Positions 41,565 through 48,995 of a stretch of 48,995 bases of DNA are shown one piece after another. A program made the position numbers and the translations under genes. The notes beneath the pieces were generated by a model. The model had not been told where the DNA came from. It did no database searches and saw nothing but the letters and a program-made list of their open reading frames with translations. Position 1 is the stretch's first letter, and each line of letters opens with the position of its first letter. The DNA comes from Candidatus Nitrosopelagicus sp. (GTDB taxonomy: Archaea > Thermoproteota > Nitrososphaeria > Nitrososphaerales > Nitrosopumilaceae), in NCBI GenBank assembly GCA_028345965.1, contig JAOMEP010000008.1, forward strand, positions 1 through 48,995, read 5' to 3'.

Positions 41565-43493
41565 ATGACTCTTGCGGGAATTGAATTAGTATATCTGGTA
41601 GATGACATTGGAGAAAAGACTAGTGGATACTATGCAAGTAATATTTGGGGAATAAATCGAAATAGTCTTTTATTCAAATTACATCATACAACAAAACCTG
41701 ACATCATGTTAATGGTTTCTAGCATAGGAATGTGGATTACAGATAAGAAAATTGATACAATTGAACCAAATAAAATGTTAAGAAGATTACGTAGCGATCT
41801 TTTACGAGCAAAACTAACAAAAATTGAACAAATTGGTACCGAAAGAATTGCTTACTTTACATTTACAAATTTTGAAAAGGAGTTCATCCTAATTGTAGAA
41901 TTTTTTGGAGATGGAAATATCATTTTATGCAATGGTGATAAAAAAATTCTAGCACTTTTACATTCAATTGACGTAAGACATAGACAACTTCGTGTAGGAT
42001 TAGATTACATTCCACCTCCAGAAGATGGATTAGATATTTTAAATTTAACAAAAGAATCATTTAGAGAGTTATTTTCTTCTAGTGGAATTGGAAAAACTAT
42101 AGGTAGAGGATTAGGTTTACCGAAAAAATATGTTGAAGAAATAATTAGATTATCAGGAATTGATTCTAAAAAACCAAGTAATGAAATTACAGATGATGAA
42201 TTTGAGGCATTATTTGAAATTATTACATCAACTCTTTCTAAAGTAACAAAAGGTCCGCATGATCCATCTGTAATAATTGAAGATAATGTACATGATGCAT
42301 ATCCAATAAGATTTTCAGATGATAACTTGAATGCAAAGAAAGTAAATAGTTTCAATGAAGGATTAGATATAGTATTTACTGAAGAAATTTTAGAAAAAGG
42401 AAAATCATTATTCAGTAGTCCAGCAGATAAGAAAATAGAATCTCTAGAAACAACATTAAGTGAACAGAAAAATGCAATTACTGTAGTAATAGAAAAATCA
42501 AAAGCAATAGCAGACGTAGCAAATTTACTTTTTACAATGACATCTCAAGGTCAACATAATGTTAGAGATGAAAGTATCACCAGTTCGCTAAAAGAAAAAA
42601 ATGCAGAAATAATTAGTGAGAAAGGAATTTCATACATGAAGATTAATGAGTCAAAAATAAGAGTAGACCCTGACTCATCTCTTCCAACAATTGCTTCAAA
42701 ATTATTTGACGAGTCAAAGAAACAGAAAGGTGCGGTTAAATCAATTGAAAAATTAATGAAGAAAACAGAAGAGAAATTAGAAAAAACAATTGAAAAAGGA
42801 GAAATTGCAAAAGGTTCTGTCGGATTCAAAGAAATAAGAAAGAAAAGTTGGTATGAAAGGTATAGATGGTTTTTCACATCAGACGGAGTTTTAGCAGTTG
42901 GAGGAAGAGACAGCTCATCAAATAGTGCAATAATTAGAAAATATTTAGAGAAAAACGATAAGGTCTTCCATGCAGAAGTTCATGGTTCACCGTTCTTTCT
43001 GCTAAAAGCAGAAGATGAGGAATTACTGCCATTAAGTTTGGAAGAAGTTGCACACGCAACAGTTTGTTTTAGTCGTGCATGGCAAATATCTGCATATGGA
43101 ATGAGTAGTTTTTGGGTTAATCCAGATCAAGTGAAAAAAGGTGCTCCAACAGGACAATCAATGGCTAAAGGCTCATTCATGATTAATGGTACAAGAAATT
43201 TCATCAAAGTTTCATCACTAAAACTTGCAGTTGGAATTTTTAAAGAAGATGAAGATTATTTGCTAGTTTGTGGACCGCCAGAACCAATTAAAAAAAAATG
43301 TTTGTGTTATGCAGTAATCGAACCTGGTGGCTCAACAATGTCAGATGTTTCAAAAAAGATTAGAGCAGAATTTGATAAAACAAATGAAGGATTTAAAAAA
43401 ATATTTTTAATTGATGATTATGTTAGAGCACTACCAACTGGTTCAAGTAAAGTTACAGAAATGGGTTCAAGTAAAGTTACAGAAAATAATTAA
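41565..43493 (+). CDS. Rqc2/NEMF-type NFACT RNA-binding protein
   Basis: 642 residues. The NFACT-N part (1-230: LAGIELVYLVDDIGEKTSG, LRRLRSDLLRAKLTKIEQIG, VRHRQLRVGLDYIPPP) is followed by two HhH-like helices, a coiled coil (about 280-430) and the NFACT-R/DUF814 domain (about 420-590: KSWYERYRWFFTSDGVLAVG, VFHAEVHGSPFFLLK, QISAYGMSSFWVNPDQVKKG). Relatives recognise peptidyl-tRNA on obstructed 60S/50S subunits and can add C-terminal tails. The C-terminus holds two copies of an 8-residue repeat GSSKVTEM/N. It shares its stop codon with the convergent AcnX gene. Confidence 0.93.
   Translation: MTLAGIELVYLVDDIGEKTSGYYASNIWGINRNSLLFKLHHTTKPDIMLMVSSIGMWITDKKIDTIEPNKMLRRLRSDLLRAKLTKIEQIGTERIAYFTFTNFEKEFILIVEFFGDGNIILCNGDKKILALLHSIDVRHRQLRVGLDYIPPPEDGLDILNLTKESFRELFSSSGIGKTIGRGLGLPKKYVEEIIRLSGIDSKKPSNEITDDEFEALFEIITSTLSKVTKGPHDPSVIIEDNVHDAYPIRFSDDNLNAKKVNSFNEGLDIVFTEEILEKGKSLFSSPADKKIESLETTLSEQKNAITVVIEKSKAIADVANLLFTMTSQGQHNVRDESITSSLKEKNAEIISEKGISYMKINESKIRVDPDSSLPTIASKLFDESKKQKGAVKSIEKLMKKTEEKLEKTIEKGEIAKGSVGFKEIRKKSWYERYRWFFTSDGVLAVGGRDSSSNSAIIRKYLEKNDKVFHAEVHGSPFFLLKAEDEELLPLSLEEVAHATVCFSRAWQISAYGMSSFWVNPDQVKKGAPTGQSMAKGSFMINGTRNFIKVSSLKLAVGIFKEDEDYLLVCGPPEPIKKKCLCYAVIEPGGSTMSDVSKKIRAEFDKTNEGFKKIFLIDDYVRALPTGSSKVTEMGSSKVTENN
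43440..43487 (+). repeat. 24-bp tandem duplication at the 3' end of the NFACT gene
   Basis: Two back-to-back copies, 43440-43463 and 43464-43487, differ only at the last three bases (ATG vs AAT). They encode GSSKVTEM and GSSKVTEN. Length is a multiple of three, so frame is kept. Confidence 0.9.
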
Positions 43494-43873
43494 TTAAAAA
43501 TATTTTCAGATTTTGTGTCAACCATAATTTCATTACCATCTTGTATAGAATCAAATTTTTCATCAGATACTACAATCATTGGAATATTTGCAAGTGCACA
43601 ACCTGACGCAACAGTTAGATCTGCTTTTGTACATATCATTGCAACAGGTGCAGAATTATTAGATTTTAATGAATAAATGGTATATGCGCCTACACTACTT
43701 CCAATACCATGTGGAAATACTAGTACAGTATCTTTGATTGATTTTTTAAAAATATCATATTTTTCATCACGAATTGTACCTGTTTTTTTATCAACAGCAC
43801 CAAGAAAATTAATTGGACTAGTAGTTTTTAGAACTGTTCCCTGTGCCGTTCCTTGAACAATTATTTTACTCAT
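43490..43873 (-). CDS. Phosphomevalonate dehydratase small subunit (AcnX swivel, DUF126)
   Basis: 127 residues. The conserved block VFPHGIGSSVGAYTIYSLKS and the flanking ICTKADLTVASGCALANIPM match the swivelling-domain (DUF126) subunit of AcnX. With the large subunit it dehydrates (R)-5-phosphomevalonate to trans-anhydromevalonate phosphate in the archaeal mevalonate pathway. Its ATG overlaps the large-subunit stop by 4 bp. Stop shared with the NFACT gene. Confidence 0.92.
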   Translation of the reverse strand: MSKIIVQGTAQGTVLKTTSPINFLGAVDKKTGTIRDEKYDIFKKSIKDTVLVFPHGIGSSVGAYTIYSLKSNNSAPVAMICTKADLTVASGCALANIPMIVVSDEKFDSIQDGNEIMVDTKSENIFN

Positions 43874-45033
43874 TTTGTTTCATCCTCAATAATTTTTACA
43901 AGTGGTTTTAGGTTTACATCTATACCTGTAGAATTTTTCAAGTAGTATGCTCCTTTTATGGAATTAGTAGTAATTGCATCGGTTTCATTAGTATCAATTA
44001 ATGGTGTAAGACATGTACAACAATCAGATAAAATTTCTCCACCTGCTCTTTCAATTTCATTAATGTAGTCAAGAGCACGTGCTTGCTCTTGTACAGCTCT
44101 TGAACAAAATATCATGCAACGCTTTTCAAATGATTTTCCTTTTAGCATTTTTGATAAATCAGATAATTCGTCTAATCCTAATTGAGGACTTCCAAGAGTG
44201 ATAATATCACCTTTTTCTGCAGTGTTTAATTCATCAAAAACTTCATTCATCTCTTCTTTTCCAAAATCAATTTTCTCAGATGTTGTATCTTCAGTATCAA
44301 CAAATTGGAATTTAGCGCATGTACCTGAAGTTCCCATCCCTCCACACAAGGCTTTACAGCTACGTCGGTTTGGTTGTGAGACTCCTGATATGTTAACAGA
44401 TGTATCACCAACTTTCCCTGCAAAAAAGCCAAGCATTCCAAAATCTAGTTCACTTGGATTATCCATTTTCATTCGTATCGTCATTGGAGTTGAGATGTCA
44501 TCTTTTCGTAAATCAGAATATGGAGATTTTCCAGTTATTGCGCTTGCTAATGCACTAAATGCACTTTCTTTGTTTGTTTTTAGACCACCAAGTGAGTTTG
44601 CAAAGATTGCAGCATTACTTTCAGCAAATGAAACCTGAGTATTTTTTTCCGGTAAATCAAAAATATCATATGGCGTACATGAAAATGTTGGTTCAACTCC
44701 CATCCTGATGTAAGAATCACGAATGCTTGCCTGTTTTTTGATAAATTCATCATCAATGTGCTTAAATTCAGAGATGTGATCAAAATCAATTCCCATTGGA
44801 TTTACAGTTGCTTTAACCTTAACACGAGCATCTTTACTTAATTCTCGAAGAAATTGTTCACCAGCATCACCAATTGTATTATAATTGACACCTGAAAGAT
44901 GCGCCCATGTTATAGGAATAAGTTTTTCTGCGTTGGTTGCCTCGCCTGTAGCAACTAGAATTCTGTATGCAGTTTGTAATGTATCACCATGTTCACCATT
45001 TAATGCAGCTTTTTCTTCAGAGGTTAACTCCAT
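43870..45033 (-). CDS. Phosphomevalonate dehydratase large subunit (AcnX, DUF521)
   Basis: About 387 residues from the ATG at 45033 (MELTSEEKAALNGEHGDTLQ). The frame extends upstream to 45111 but overlaps the divergent nth gene. Cysteines for the 4Fe-4S cluster are in GMGTSGTCAKF and DCCTCLTPL. ITWAHLSGVNYNTIGDAGEQ and the SCTPYD block are typical of the AcnX large subunit. With the 4-bp coupled small subunit it forms the dehydratase of the archaeal isoprenoid route. No other mevalonate gene is nearby. Confidence 0.93.
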   Translation of the reverse strand: MELTSEEKAALNGEHGDTLQTAYRILVATGEATNAEKLIPITWAHLSGVNYNTIGDAGEQFLRELSKDARVKVKATVNPMGIDFDHISEFKHIDDEFIKKQASIRDSYIRMGVEPTFSCTPYDIFDLPEKNTQVSFAESNAAIFANSLGGLKTNKESAFSALASAITGKSPYSDLRKDDISTPMTIRMKMDNPSELDFGMLGFFAGKVGDTSVNISGVSQPNRRSCKALCGGMGTSGTCAKFQFVDTEDTTSEKIDFGKEEMNEVFDELNTAEKGDIITLGSPQLGLDELSDLSKMLKGKSFEKRCMIFCSRAVQEQARALDYINEIERAGGEILSDCCTCLTPLIDTNETDAITTNSIKGAYYLKNSTGIDVNLKPLVKIIEDETK

Positions 45034-45084
45034 AATCATTACAAAGGTTTTACAGATATAAGACTTGTATTGTAACAACCACGT

Positions 45085-45738
45085 ATGAAAAAAATTCTTA
45101 ATGGAATGCACAAAACAATGAATTCAGTAAAAACTCCAAGAATTACTGCATTAAGAGATCTACATGATGCCGAAGACCATGGACCGTTTAGTATTTTGAT
45201 TGGAACAATCTTATCTGCAAGAACAAAAGATGAATCAACTACAAGAATTGTCAAAGATTTATTCAAAGTATACAAAAATGCAAGACAATTATCAAAAGCT
45301 AAACTAAAAGATGTAGAGAAAATTATTAAATCAATAGGGTTCTATCATGTAAAGGCAGAGCGTATTATTGAGGTTGCAAAAATTATTGATTCAAAATATA
45401 AAGGAAAAGTCCCAGATGATTTAGAAAAACTAGTTGAATTACCAGGAGTTGGAAGAAAAACCGCAAACTGTGTACTAGTTTATGCATATGAAATTCCTGC
45501 AATCCCAGTAGACATTCATGTTCATAGAATTTCAAATAGAATTGGACTAGTCAAAACAAAAACTCCTGAAGAAACAGAGTTTGCGTTAATGGAAAAAGTT
45601 CCAAAAAAATATTGGCTTGATGTAAATGATACATTTGTAATGTATGGTCAAAATATTTGCAAACCAATTTCGCCAATGTGTGAAGTTTGTAAAATAAGAA
45701 ATGGGTGTGAATATTATAAAACTAATTCCGCTTCTTAG
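45085..45738 (+). CDS. nth: Endonuclease III (DNA glycosylase/AP lyase)
   Basis: 217 residues. HhH-GPD signature with catalytic Lys in LPGVGRKTANCVLVYAYEIP and Asp in VDIHVHRISNRIG. The C-terminal 4Fe-4S loop is complete: C192-x6-C199-x2-C202-x5-C208. It removes oxidised pyrimidines and cuts the AP site. The ATG at 45085 diverges from the AcnX genes, and its 3' end overlaps the convergent exported-protein gene by 17 bp. Complements endonuclease IV at 34249. Confidence 0.97.
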   Translation: MKKILNGMHKTMNSVKTPRITALRDLHDAEDHGPFSILIGTILSARTKDESTTRIVKDLFKVYKNARQLSKAKLKDVEKIIKSIGFYHVKAERIIEVAKIIDSKYKGKVPDDLEKLVELPGVGRKTANCVLVYAYEIPAIPVDIHVHRISNRIGLVKTKTPEETEFALMEKVPKKYWLDVNDTFVMYGQNICKPISPMCEVCKIRNGCEYYKTNSAS

Positions 45739-46393
45739 TGAAGAGTAAGAATGCTACTATAATACCTAGACACCCAACTACATAAAACGGAAACATGTGT
45801 AATGGACCTTCTTTTGGATCACCAGAAAGAACTTCAAAATTTAGAAATCCTGCAACAGTAGCAGGTGGATCCTGTGAACCTTTCAAGCCCCAAACAGAGT
45901 ATGAGTTTATTGCAAACCCTTCTACATCTAGATTTGTAATTACAATTCTCTCTCCATTGTTGATTGTCAATCCAGCGGTATCAGCATATGCTAAGATAAC
46001 CTTTCCAGTTCCAGGCCAACCTCTGTCAAGTTTGTCATGAACAACCACATATCCTTCCTCAGGAAGTTTAATTGCAACCCAAAATGGTCTATCAGGAATT
46101 GCGCCCATTCCTATTTCTATGAATTTATCTTCAATATTTGCATCATGCAATCTTACTACTGCAACACCATCAGGATTGCCATAGAGCAATTCATTTTGTA
46201 AATTTACTTGCCACGTTGTATGATGAAGTTCATCAAGTGGAATTATTTCTGCATCTCGTGCAGGCAAATTGAACTCATCCCAATTAATATCAAATTTTGC
46301 AACAGAAAGTGATTCATTTGGTGTTTCCCATTGTCCAAATGCAGGAAAGACCATTAAAGATGCAAAAAAGATTATAGAAATTTTATATTTCAT
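45722..46393 (-). CDS. Exported membrane-anchored protein, unknown
   Basis: 223 residues. Signal peptide about 1-20 (FPAFGQ end), extracellular domain rich in Asp and aromatic residues, and a C-terminal membrane segment about 200-218 followed by KKRN. The domain has beta-strand patterns (VVRLHDANIEDKFIEIGMGA, FWVAIKLPEEGYVVVHDK). It contains only one cysteine, in the C-terminal membrane segment, and no known domain. Probably a cell-surface protein of the thaumarchaeal group. It overlaps nth by 17 bp, tail to tail. Confidence 0.68.
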   Translation of the reverse strand: MKYKISIIFFASLMVFPAFGQWETPNESLSVAKFDINWDEFNLPARDAEIIPLDELHHTTWQVNLQNELLYGNPDGVAVVRLHDANIEDKFIEIGMGAIPDRPFWVAIKLPEEGYVVVHDKLDRGWPGTGKVILAYADTAGLTINNGERIVITNLDVEGFAINSYSVWGLKGSQDPPATVAGFLNFEVLSGDPKEGPLHMFPFYVVGCLGIIVAFLLFTKKRN

Positions 46394-46423
46394 ATTCTAA
46401 ATTTTCCAGATCTTGATAAAAAG

Positions 46424-47551
46424 CTACTCAACAAATGGTTTATCATAATCAATGATTACTTTAGCAACTTCAGGTCTTAAGATAAATTCTGATGGAGATT
46501 CGCCATTGTTAATCATCTCTCTCATTTTTGTACCAGAAATTTGTTCTCTATATTCTGGAGCACATGGACAAACATTTGGGTTTGTGAATGTAAGACATTT
46601 TCTACAATAAAAGAATGCTGGGAAAAAGATTGGTTCTATCTCAAGTTCTGGATAATCATCGAAGATTTTATGTGCTGCAAATGGATCGTAGAATTTTCCA
46701 ACACCCGCATGATCTCGTCCTATAATGATGTGTGTACATCCATAATTTTGACGCATGATGGCATGATGTATTGCTTCTCTAGGTCCTGCATATTTCATTT
46801 CTGTATGTAGAGTTGCTAGTTGACATTTATTTTCTGGATAATATTTTTCAATCATTGTTTCGTATGCTTTAACAATAATTTCATCTTTAAAGTCACCAGA
46901 TTTTTTCTTTCCAATTAGTGGGTTTACAAAAACACCATCGCGTGTTGTTATTGCAGTTTTCTGTAGCATTTCATGTGCAACATGTGGAGGATTTCGAGTT
47001 TGAAATGCTACAATTGTTTTCCATCCTATTTTTTCAAATAACTCTCTTGTTTGTGTAGGAGTCATTCTATGTTTTCGAATTTCAGTTTCATTTTGTCTTT
47101 TAATATAATCAATTTTTCCGCCAACAAGAAAATCTTTCATTGAGTTAGTTTTTGCAACACCTGGATGAGATTCATCGTTTGTTCCATAAACTCCATTCAT
47201 AGTAGCTTGTTTATCATAAGAGTAAACATCTTCGACATGTAAAATTGCAATTCCTGTTCCATCTGGATTTTTAAGTAATACATCACTTGCATCTTTCATT
47301 TTTTTACCAGTGTCATCATCAACATCCAGAACAGTTGGCATAGTCCATGCCATACCATTTGCTAGTCTTCCTTTTGAAATAACAGATTCAAAATCTTGCT
47401 GATTTAGAAATCCCTCTAATGGTGAGAATATTCCATCTGCAATATTTTCAACATCATTGGCTAAATCTGCAGAAATATCAATTGACATTAGTCCTGATGG
47501 ATCAACATCTTTAACTCGATTTACTAGTTTTCCGCCGTGTGCATTAATCAA
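46424..47551 (-). CDS. sat: Sulfate adenylyltransferase (ATP sulfurylase)
   Basis: 375 residues. The ATP and sulfate-binding motifs are [18 protein letters not shown] (QxRNPxHxxHE) and [19 protein letters not shown]. The cysteine cluster [20 protein letters not shown] is a probable zinc site seen in archaeal and some bacterial Sat. It makes APS from ATP and sulfate, the first step of sulfate assimilation. The apparent start is TTG at 47551; an internal ATG (MSIDISADL) is possible but would lose conserved sequence. No APS reductase or kinase is next to it. Confidence 0.95.
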   Translation of the reverse strand: MINAHGGKLVNRVKDVDPSGLMSIDISADLANDVENIADGIFSPLEGFLNQQDFESVISKGRLANGMAWTMPTVLDVDDDTGKKMKDASDVLLKNPDGTGIAILHVEDVYSYDKQATMNGVYGTNDESHPGVAKTNSMKDFLVGGKIDYIKRQNETEIRKHRMTPTQTRELFEKIGWKTIVAFQTRNPPHVAHEMLQKTAITTRDGVFVNPLIGKKKSGDFKDEIIVKAYETMIEKYYPENKCQLATLHTEMKYAGPREAIHHAIMRQNYGCTHIIIGRDHAGVGKFYDPFAAHKIFDDYPELEIEPIFFPAFFYCRKCLTFTNPNVCPCAPEYREQISGTKMREMINNGESPSEFILRPEVAKVIIDYDKPFVE

Positions 47552-47680
47552 TATGAATCAGTTTTGTATGATTAATTTAATTGTCGTGGTTCATGTGAGA
47601 GTATATTCCTTGTTTGTATCGTTTTACCAATGATCAGTCTTTTTTGCTAAAATCTATTCAGTTGAAAGCTAAGAAAGTTT

Positions 47681-47692
47681 AATTTAAATTTA
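47681..47692 (+). promoter_or_regulatory. TATA-like box of the right-edge gene
   Basis: aatttaaattta is centred about 23 bp upstream of the ATG at 47709. The spacer 47552-47708 otherwise shows no gene. Confidence 0.4.
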
Positions 47693-47708
47693 ATATTTTT
47701 ATGAAGAT

Positions 47709-48995
47709 ATGATTCCAATGAATAAACTAATAATTTTTCCTTTCTTGTTTGCAATATTTCCAATTATTTTATTATATTCAGACAATATCAGTGAAATCCC
47801 AACTGATGAACTGACAATACCAATTTTTCTTGCAATTTCAATAATTTTCTTATCATTTCTATTTTTAAATTATATTTTAAAAAGTGGAATAAAAGCAGGA
47901 ATAATTTTAACATTTTTAGTAGCGATATTTTTTTCCTATGGACACATTTTCAATTTTCTACAAGAAATAAACACATCTAATATAGATTTTGTACATCAAA
48001 GATATGTAATTATTCCTTTCATAATTATTAGTATTCTAGGAGTTTATTTTTTAATCAAAACAAAATATAATCTGTCTAATTATCGTTCAATTTTTAATGT
48101 TATATCAATTGTAATGGTTTTATTTGTATTTTTTAATATTGTTGTATTTAATTATAATGATACAGATGTGGAATCATTCAATAATATTATAATTGAAGAT
48201 GAATTGGAAAAACTAAAGTTAACTACAAATTTCACAACATATGAAAAATTACCAAACATATACCATATTGTATTAGATGAATACACAAGTGACAAAGTTT
48301 TGTTAGAAGATTTTGAATTTGATAATAGTGAATTTTATAATTATCTCAAAAATTCTAATTTTGTTATTCCAAAAGATACTTTGGCAAATTATCCTGTCAC
48401 CGAACAATTTATGGTTTCTACACTTAATATGAAATATCTAGATAATCAAGAATACAACAGACTTGAAACTGAAAAAAATATTAGTGATAATCTTGTTATG
48501 AATTTTTTAAAACAGAACGGTTACAAAATAATTATTCCATATTCAGGATATGGTCCACATGATCGTTTTGATAGATCAGATTCAAATCCATGTTCAGATG
48601 TATTATTTCTAAAAAGTAGATTCTTAACAGAATTAAGTAGAACTACAATTGTTAATTATTTTGTAGAGAAACAAATTGAAAATGAACGTAGAGATATGCA
48701 ATTATGTTCATTATCAAAACTGGAGGAAAGTAATGAGGAATATAATAAACCAGTTTACATGTTTGCGCATTTATTCATACCACATGCACCATATCTTTTT
48801 GATAAAGATGGAAATTCAGTAACACCACAATCAAATAAACTCAAAGGATTACAGGGTTGGCATAATACGGATGGTTATTTGAATGAGATACAATTTGTTA
48901 ATAAAAGAATGACAGACATTGTTAATAGAATTTTATCAGAATCTGAACAATCTATAATTATTATTCAAGGTGATACAGGTTCATCGATACTAAAT
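47709..48995 (+). CDS. Membrane-anchored sulfatase/alkaline-phosphatase superfamily protein, N-terminal part
   Basis: Open to the window's right edge, 429 codons. Four to five membrane segments in the first 150 residues, then a soluble region with features of the sulfatase-like family: YHIVLDEYTSDKVLLEDF, LANYPVTEQFMVSTLNM and FAHLFIPHAPYLFDKDGNS. The last block reads IIIIQGDTGSS, where the usual motif is SDHGS. The His that binds the metal seems replaced by Thr. Similar proteins modify cell-surface glycans or lipids. The catalytic core continues past the edge. ATG 47709 is preferred to ATG 47701, which meets a stop at once. Confidence 0.72.
   Translation, partial: MIPMNKLIIFPFLFAIFPIILLYSDNISEIPTDELTIPIFLAISIIFLSFLFLNYILKSGIKAGIILTFLVAIFFSYGHIFNFLQEINTSNIDFVHQRYVIIPFIIISILGVYFLIKTKYNLSNYRSIFNVISIVMVLFVFFNIVVFNYNDTDVESFNNIIIEDELEKLKLTTNFTTYEKLPNIYHIVLDEYTSDKVLLEDFEFDNSEFYNYLKNSNFVIPKDTLANYPVTEQFMVSTLNMKYLDNQEYNRLETEKNISDNLVMNFLKQNGYKIIIPYSGYGPHDRFDRSDSNPCSDVLFLKSRFLTELSRTTIVNYFVEKQIENERRDMQLCSLSKLEESNEEYNKPVYMFAHLFIPHAPYLFDKDGNSVTPQSNKLKGLQGWHNTDGYLNEIQFVNKRMTDIVNRILSESEQSIIIIQGDTGSSILN

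Noticed and set aside
43440-43487. Tandem repeat as the start of a CRISPR array
   Set aside because: Only two copies, no spacer, in-frame codons inside a gene.
44198-44638. Plus-strand 146-codon frame
   Set aside because: Shadow of the AcnX large-subunit gene; the reverse strand is a conserved enzyme.

Overview
The window is AT-rich archaeal chromosome, most like a marine ammonia-oxidising thaumarchaeon (Nitrosopumilus-type, Nitrososphaerota). The evidence is the gene content: aIF2-gamma, ribosomal protein S6e, the two-subunit archaeal primase, an ESCRT-III/CdvB division protein, pantoate kinase plus phosphopantothenate synthetase, AcnX-type phosphomevalonate dehydratase, cobalamin methyltransferases, and many exported proteins that look lineage-specific. 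No ammonia monooxygenase gene, rRNA, tRNA, insertion sequence or CRISPR array is visible, so the species assignment is inference.

Layout. 1-5.7 kb (minus strand): the N-terminus of an STT3 oligosaccharyltransferase, a PEBP-like protein, aIF2-gamma overlapping a PIN nuclease, and a three-gene FtsX/MacB-type ABC operon with an exported partner. 5.8-8.3 kb: a double-HTH Lrp-type regulator divergent from the ABC operon, a NUDIX hydrolase and an AbrB-PhoU regulator. 8.3-12.8 kb (plus strand): a coenzyme A operon (pantoate kinase, phosphopantothenate synthetase, PanB, CoaBC) ending in a methyltransferase. 12.8-18.2 kb: aldo/keto reductase, small zinc finger, XPD-like helicase, exported nuclease-like protein, HD protein and an exported unknown. 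18.2-26.4 kb: an accessory-looking block bounded by two unrelated photolyases (Fe-S type and class I type). It contains a pair of paralogous polytopic membrane proteins, exported proteins, a PepSY protein and small Cys-rich proteins. 26.5-34.2 kb: S6e, three genes under 60 codons, a C39-like/TPR protein, a class I amidotransferase, a UPF0182 membrane protein and primase PriS/PriL. 34.2-38.0 kb: endonuclease IV, GlyRS, a Dpm1-like glycosyltransferase and CdvB. 38.1-41.5 kb: a MurI-fold protein lacking both catalytic cysteines, CbiF, CbiL, CbiT and an EMC6-like membrane protein. 41.5-49 kb: an Rqc2/NFACT protein, AcnX small and large subunits, endonuclease III, an exported protein, Sat, and a sulfatase-superfamily membrane protein cut by the right edge.

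The genome is very compact. All 15 convergent junctions I could place are within 21 bp, eight overlap, and four share a reciprocal stop codon (TTAA/TTAG). Many genes start 20-27 bp downstream of a TATA-like box, which suggests leaderless transcription. I used that spacing to choose several starts and to support short genes. No gene-free stretch exceeds 300 bp; the longest (20432-20693 and 21788-22013) hold candidate mini-ORFs and hairpins.
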